Shown here in pieces: positions 59,799 through 64,000 of a DNA stretch of 64,000 nucleotides. Where the stretch lies: NCBI GenBank assembly GCA_002923375.1, contig BEIJ01000003.1:1-64000 (forward strand). The letters run 5' to 3'. This DNA is from a bacterium HR33. GTDB taxonomy: Bacteria > Gemmatimonadota > Gemmatimonadetes > Gemmatimonadales > GWC2-71-9. The position numbers and the translations under genes were made by a program. Within the stretch, counting starts at the first letter, position 1. Each line of letters starts with the position of its first letter. The notes beneath the pieces are model-generated. The model had not been told where the DNA came from and made no database searches. It saw only the letters and a list, made by a program, of their open reading frames with translations.

Positions 59799-61514
59799 AT
59801 GGGTCGAATCGTAGTCTTACCCGACTCCGTGGTGGATCAGATCGCGGCTGGGGAGGTGGTGGAGCGGCCCGCGTCGGTGGTGAAGGAATTGGTGGAGAAT
59901 TCCCTCGATGCGGGAGCGAGCGAGATAGTCATCGAGCTCGAGGCCGGCGGTTCTTCTTTGGTTCGGGTTAGCGACGACGGCTGCGGCATGGATCGTGACG
60001 ATGCGGTTCTGGCTATAAATCGTCACGCTACCAGCAAGATCCGCTCTAGCCGGGATCTGGTGGGTGTTGCCACTTATGGCTTTCGCGGCGAGGCGCTGGC
60101 TGCGATCGCAGCGGTATCCACGCTGGAGTTGGAGACGGCGGTGGAAGAGGACGGCGGGGTGGGAACCCGGGTGAGAGCGGTGGCGGGGAAGATCGAGTCG
60201 GTGGATCGTATAGCGCGGCGGCGGGGCACTGCGGTTTCGGTGAGGCGGCTTTTTTTCAACGTGCCGGCGCGCCGCAAGTTTCTCCGGTCTTTGAGGAGCG
60301 AGACTCGGGCGGCGGTGGAGGCGGTGGTTTTGCTGGCCCTGGCGCGTTTGGACGTGAGCTTTCGCCTGGTCAGCGAAGGTCGCGTGCTGCTGGATGCTCC
60401 CCGGACTTCCCAGATCGCCGAGCGCCTGGCAGCGCTGTTCGGCCGCCGGTTTGCGGAGGAGCTGCTTCCGGTGGATTTCGCTTCCGGGGCGATTTCGGTG
60501 CGCGGCTTTGTACAGCGCCCGGCGGACGCACGTCCGGCGGGGCGCAGGGCGTATTTGTTCGTCAACGGGCGGCCGTTCAAGGATCCGTTGCTGGTGCGGG
60601 CGGCGGAGGCGGGTTACCGGGCGGCAATCAATCCGGGCTGCCGACCCAGCATACTGCTGGCGATATCGTTGCCGGGCGAATCGGTTGACGTGAACGTACA
60701 TCCGGCGAAGCTCGAGGTGCGCTTCCGGGATCGGTTTCTGGTGGAGCGGGCGGTGGAAGAAGCGGTGGCCAGGGCCCTGCGGCCGATGGAGGCGGCGGCG
60801 GCGTTCGGCAGCGGCTCCGTCGGGTTCCGATCTGGCGAGTTCATGGCCGCGGTTGCGCCCGGGTTGTCCGGCGGGGAAGCATCTCCCGTGACGGAGGGAT
60901 CGCTCTTCGGAGAAGCCGAGAGCCGAGCTCCTTTGGCGCCCGGGGGCGTGGGAAACCCGATCCAGGTGTTCGCGACCTACATAGTTTTCGAAACACCGGA
61001 CGGGCTGGCGATCGTGGATCAGCATTCGGCGCACGAGAGGGTGCTCTACGAAGCGGCTATGGCGCAGCTCAAATCGGGCGGTGCGGCGGCTCAGCATCTT
61101 CTTTTGCCGCTCACCATCGAGCTGGAACCGTCCGAGCTTGCGGCTTTCGAGGAGCACCGGGATCTGTTCCGCTCCGTGGGTTTCGAAGCGGAAGCCTTCG
61201 GCGGCAACACCGTCGTGTTGCACGCCGTACCCAACCCGCACCCGCGGTTCGACGCCAGGAGGTGTTTCGAGGAGCTCGTAGCCGATTTGACTCGGGGTAG
61301 GTTCGGGGCTTGGAAGAATCGGCTGGAGCGCTTTGCGGCGACGTACGCCTGCCGGGCTGCGATCAAAGCCGGCCAGCTCCTGGAGCCGGTCGAGATCAGG
61401 GAATTGTTGTCCCGCCTTTTTGCCTGCGAGCTCCCGCCGCACGACGTGCACGGCCGCCCGGCCATCGTGCAGTTGCCGCGGGCGGAGCTGGAGCGGCGCT
61501 TTGGCCGCTCCTAA
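59799..61514 (+). CDS. mutL: DNA mismatch repair protein MutL
   Basis: A 571-residue GHKL ATPase that links MutS mismatch recognition to strand incision. The ATP-binding motifs are intact: ELVENSLDAGA, DDGCGM, RHATSKI and GFRGEAL. The C-terminal domain carries DQHSAHERVLYE, which fits the metal-binding motif of endonuclease-type MutL (Ala replaced by Ser), so this MutL probably nicks DNA itself and no MutH is needed. It starts immediately after batD and overlaps the next gene by 14 bases. mutS is not in the window. Confidence 0.96.
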   Translation: MGRIVVLPDSVVDQIAAGEVVERPASVVKELVENSLDAGASEIVIELEAGGSSLVRVSDDGCGMDRDDAVLAINRHATSKIRSSRDLVGVATYGFRGEALAAIAAVSTLELETAVEEDGGVGTRVRAVAGKIESVDRIARRRGTAVSVRRLFFNVPARRKFLRSLRSETRAAVEAVVLLALARLDVSFRLVSEGRVLLDAPRTSQIAERLAALFGRRFAEELLPVDFASGAISVRGFVQRPADARPAGRRAYLFVNGRPFKDPLLVRAAEAGYRAAINPGCRPSILLAISLPGESVDVNVHPAKLEVRFRDRFLVERAVEEAVARALRPMEAAAAFGSGSVGFRSGEFMAAVAPGLSGGEASPVTEGSLFGEAESRAPLAPGGVGNPIQVFATYIVFETPDGLAIVDQHSAHERVLYEAAMAQLKSGGAAAQHLLLPLTIELEPSELAAFEEHRDLFRSVGFEAEAFGGNTVVLHAVPNPHPRFDARRCFEELVADLTRGRFGAWKNRLERFAATYACRAAIKAGQLLEPVEIRELLSRLFACELPPHDVHGRPAIVQLPRAELERRFGRS

Positions 61515-62439
61515 GCCCAAGGTACCCGTGATCGTGGGTCCCACCGCCGTCGGGAAGACGGCGGTAGTCGAGGAGCTCTCGCAGCTAGCGCCGCTAGCCG
61601 TGGTATCGGCGGATTCGCGCCAAATTTACCGGCGCCTCGACATAGGGACCGCCAAGCCGGAGCGCCGCTTGAGGGAATCGGTACCGCACTTCGGGATCGA
61701 TTTGGTGGAACCCGGGGAGCGCTACAGCGCCGGTCGTTTCGCGCGGGAGGCAGCTGCGTGGTTGAGCAGTCTGCCGGGGAGCAGCAAGCCGGTGGTAGTG
61801 GGGGGGACCGGGCTTTATGTGCGGGCGCTTACCGAAGGGCTGTTCCGAGAGCCGGAGATGGACCCCGAGCGCCGGCGCCGGCTGGCGGAATGGACGCGGG
61901 GAATGAAGGGGCTGGCCCGTTGGGCTTCGCGTCTGGATCCGCGTTATACGGGAGGAGGCAGGCAGCGTGCGGCTCGGGTAGTAGAGGTGGCGTTGCTCAC
62001 GGGTCGTCCCCTCTCGTGGTGGCAGCAGGCGGCGCGCGCCGAGGGGATCATGCAGCCTTTGTACTTTCGCCTGACGCTTCCCCGCGTGGTGCTTCACCGG
62101 CGTATCGCCGAGCGAGTGGACGCGATGCTGGATGCCGGTTGGGTGGAGGAAGTGGAGGCGCTCCTCAGGCGAGGTCTCTCACCCGACGCTCCCGGTCTGG
62201 ATGCCGTCGGATACCGGGAGATAATCCGTTATCTTCAGGGCTCGCTGGACCGGCAAGCTTTGCGGGATGCCATCGTGACGGCGACTCGCCGCTACGCCAA
62301 GCGGCAGGAGACCTGGTTTCGGCACCAGCTGCCGGCGGCGGAGGTGATCACGCTGGACGCCACCGCGCCGTCCCGGGAGCTCGCGGAGCGGATCATGGAG
62401 GAGTGGAACAAGGCGATTGCCCGATGCGGATCGGAATAA
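61501..62439 (+). CDS. miaA: tRNA dimethylallyltransferase
   Basis: A 312-residue enzyme that prenylates A37 of tRNAs reading UNN codons. The P-loop is GPTAVGKT (residues 13-20); SADSRQIYRRLDIGTAKP, GGTGLYVRAL and DAVGYREIIRYLQG are family blocks. TTG 61501 is chosen because it lies just before the conserved P-loop region and no ATG or GTG fits; the open frame extends upstream in the mutL gene to 61333. The start lies inside mutL, whose stop is at 61512-61514. mutL-miaA order is common in bacteria. It overlaps bshA by 16 bases. Confidence 0.94.
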   Translation: MAAPKPKVPVIVGPTAVGKTAVVEELSQLAPLAVVSADSRQIYRRLDIGTAKPERRLRESVPHFGIDLVEPGERYSAGRFAREAAAWLSSLPGSSKPVVVGGTGLYVRALTEGLFREPEMDPERRRRLAEWTRGMKGLARWASRLDPRYTGGGRQRAARVVEVALLTGRPLSWWQQAARAEGIMQPLYFRLTLPRVVLHRRIAERVDAMLDAGWVEEVEALLRRGLSPDAPGLDAVGYREIIRYLQGSLDRQALRDAIVTATRRYAKRQETWFRHQLPAAEVITLDATAPSRELAERIMEEWNKAIARCGSE

Positions 62440-63548
62440 CTTGCTATCCGACCTACGGGGGCTCCGGCGCCGTGGCCACGGAGCTGGGTCTGGCCTTGGC
62501 GCGCCGGGGGCATGACGTGCACATGATTTCCTACGCTTCCCCTTTCAGACTGCGGGAGTTCGCTGAGCACGTTTACTTCCACGAAGTCGATTTGCGAGCG
62601 GCGTATCCGCTCCTGGAGTATTTCCCGTATTCGCTGGCTCTGGCGGTGAAGCAGCACGAAGTGGCGCTCCGGGAGGAGCTGGCTATCCTGCACGTGCATT
62701 ACGCCGTACCCCATGCTACCGCGGCCTTCCTCGCCAAGCAGATGCTGGCCGACGAGCGCGATCTAAAGGTGATAACCACGCTGCACGGGACTGACATAAC
62801 GCTGGTGGGTCAGGCTCAATCGTTCTTCACGGTAACCAAGTTTTCCATCGAGCGGTCCGATGCGGTTACCGCCGTCTCCCATTACTTGAAAGAAGAGACG
62901 TACAAATCGTTCGGCTGCGACGAGTGCTCGATCGAGGTGATTCCCAACTTCGTGAACCTCGAGGAGTACCACCCTTCGGAGCTCCGTCCGCGTCCGGCTT
63001 TCGTCCCGCCGCAGGCCAAATTCCTGATCCACATTTCGAACTTCCGGCCGGTAAAGCGGGTGCCGGAGGTGGTTCGAATCTTTGCCGCCGTAAGGAAAGC
63101 CATGCCGGCGGTTTTGGTGCTGGTGGGGGACGGTCCCCAACGCCTCGAAGCGGAGGCGGAGGTGGAGCGGCTGGGATTGCGGAGGGACGTGTTCTTTCTG
63201 GGGAAGCTGGATTCGGTGGCGGGCCTGCTCCAGGGGGCAGATCTTCTGCTGCTTCCGAGCACCTCGGAGTCCTTCGGGCTGGCGGCTCTCGAAGCGATGG
63301 CCTGCGGGGTTCCCGTGCTGGCGAGCAAGGTGGGAGGTCTTCCCGAAGTGGTGGCGGACGGCGAGAGCGGCATTCTCATCCCGCCCGACAGGGTAGATGA
63401 GATGGGAGAGGCTGCGGTGGAGTTGCTCAGGGACGAAGATCGCTGGCAGGAGATGCGGCGCCGCGCGGTGGATCGAGCGCAGTTGTTCTCTGCCGATCGA
63501 GTCGTACCGCTGTATGAAGCGCTCTATAACCGGTTGCTCGGAACATGA
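62424..63548 (+). CDS. bshA: N-acetyl-alpha-D-glucosaminyl L-malate synthase
   Basis: A 374-residue GT4 glycosyltransferase for the first step of bacillithiol synthesis, transferring GlcNAc from UDP-GlcNAc to L-malate. The N-terminal MRIGITCYPTYGGSGAVATELG and the LHGTDITLVG block are BshA-specific features; the GT-B EX7E motif lies in SESFGLAALEAMACGVPVLA. It implies that bacillithiol is the main low-molecular-weight thiol. ATG 62424 starts inside miaA. bshB and bshC are not in the window. uppP begins in its stop codon (ATGA). Confidence 0.93.
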   Translation: MRIGITCYPTYGGSGAVATELGLALARRGHDVHMISYASPFRLREFAEHVYFHEVDLRAAYPLLEYFPYSLALAVKQHEVALREELAILHVHYAVPHATAAFLAKQMLADERDLKVITTLHGTDITLVGQAQSFFTVTKFSIERSDAVTAVSHYLKEETYKSFGCDECSIEVIPNFVNLEEYHPSELRPRPAFVPPQAKFLIHISNFRPVKRVPEVVRIFAAVRKAMPAVLVLVGDGPQRLEAEAEVERLGLRRDVFFLGKLDSVAGLLQGADLLLLPSTSESFGLAALEAMACGVPVLASKVGGLPEVVADGESGILIPPDRVDEMGEAAVELLRDEDRWQEMRRRAVDRAQLFSADRVVPLYEALYNRLLGT

Positions 63549-64000
63549 CCTGGTGGGAGGGCGTAGTGCTGGGTTTGGTGCAGGGACTCACTGAGTTCCT
63601 GCCGGTGTCCAGCTCCGGCCATCTGGTTTTGGCCGAGCGGGCGCTGGGTCTTTCGCTCCCAGGCGTGGGAGTGTTTGCCATCCTGCACTTTGCCACCCTG
63701 TTGGCGGTACTGGTTGTCTATTGGAGAAGGTTGTGGTCGCTGCTCAGAGGTGTAGGGTCGGGAGACCGGGCCTCATGGCGCTACGTCGGGTTGCTCGCTT
63801 TGGCTACCCTGCCGGCCGCTGCGGCGGGCCTTCTGTTTCGGGAATTTTTCGAGCGGTCCTTCGATTCGCTGTTGCTGGTCTCCGTGGACTTCGCCGTCAC
63901 GGGGGCGATCCTGTGGAGCACGCGTTATGCTCGCGCGCGCGGTACTCTCCCCGAACCCTCGGCACCCGGCGCCGGAGCCATCGGGCTGGCCCAGGTACTG
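63545..64000 (+). CDS. uppP: undecaprenyl-diphosphatase (partial, cut by window end)
   Basis: The first 152 codons of a polytopic membrane phosphatase that recycles undecaprenyl diphosphate to undecaprenyl phosphate for cell-wall synthesis. The BacA/UppP signature QGLTEFLPVSSSGHL is at residues 14-28, followed by hydrophobic segments (FAILHFATLLAVLVVYW, LALATLPAAAAGLLF). The frame has no stop before base 64000, so the gene continues outside the window. ATG 63545 overlaps the bshA stop (ATGA). Confidence 0.95.
   Translation, partial: MTWWEGVVLGLVQGLTEFLPVSSSGHLVLAERALGLSLPGVGVFAILHFATLLAVLVVYWRRLWSLLRGVGSGDRASWRYVGLLALATLPAAAAGLLFREFFERSFDSLLLVSVDFAVTGAILWSTRYARARGTLPEPSAPGAGAIGLAQVL

Noticed and set aside
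1-64000. CRISPR arrays, insertion sequences or prophage genes
   Set aside because: No regularly spaced repeats, transposase motifs or phage structural genes were seen; the only accessory traces are the toxin-antitoxin remnant and pseudogenes.

Overview
This is a high-GC, gene-dense bacterial window. Most genes sit in long co-directional runs whose stop and start codons overlap (GTGA, ATGA or TGATG junctions). The gene content fits a Gemmatimonadota-like or related deep-branching lineage, possibly thermophilic: two MoxR/DUF58/VWA (Bat) clusters with DUF4159 and DUF4175-like proteins, a DUF5117/5118-type zinc protease, an Asp-box beta-propeller protein, an archaeal-type class V fructose-1,6-bisphosphate aldolase/phosphatase, 2-oxoglutarate:ferredoxin oxidoreductase and bacillithiol synthesis (bshA). 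The lineage is inferred from gene content only.

Layout. 0.1-3.5 kb: secreted zinc metalloprotease (minus), small lipoprotein, single-domain response regulator. 3.6-18.3 kb: envelope cluster A, made of a broken DUF4159 gene, a membrane VWA protein, a caspase-fold protein with Ser in place of the catalytic Cys, a TPR/HExxH protein, an intact DUF4159 gene, MoxR, DUF58, a BatA-like VWA protein and a 1124-residue DUF4175-like coiled-coil protein. 18.5-21.9 kb: zinc-ribbon protein and the Asp-box propeller. 22.0-29.4 kb: complete histidine operon with its own promoter, a His-rich leader peptide and an attenuator, and with hisC-HAD, hisH-hisF and hisA-hisI-hisE fusions. 29.3-33.3 kb: exported unknown, class V FBPase, gamma-glutamyltransferase. 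33.3-33.9 kb: remnant Phd/VapC toxin-antitoxin locus beside tRNA-Arg(UCG). 33.9-39.6 kb (minus): amidase, thioesterase, korA, korB and an AhpD-like gene with an in-frame TGA. 39.7-43.2 kb: tRNA-Ser(CGA), a frameshifted TonB-dependent receptor, proline dehydrogenase. 43.2-47.0 kb: 2-hydroxyacid dehydrogenase, pyrR, pyrB, pyrC. 47.1-48.2 kb: coiled-coil zinc-ribbon protein and rpsT (minus). 48.5-64 kb: one long plus-strand run: scpA, scpB, rluB-like, Rossmann protein, Bat cluster B (MoxR, DUF58, membrane protein, BatA, BatB-TPR, BatD-TPR-SH3), mutL, miaA, bshA and a partial uppP.

The two most notable observations are these. (1) A probable selenoprotein at 33864-34463 (minus): the in-frame TGA occupies the second position of a CxxC motif in an AhpD/carboxymuconolactone-decarboxylase protein, and a perfect 7-bp hairpin follows at bacterial SECIS spacing. 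(2) A complete ribosome-mediated attenuator for the his operon at 22009-22193: consensus-like promoter, 24-codon leader with four His codons, and mutually exclusive antiterminator and terminator stems. Several promoters place the start codon at or next to the predicted transcription start, which suggests leaderless translation.
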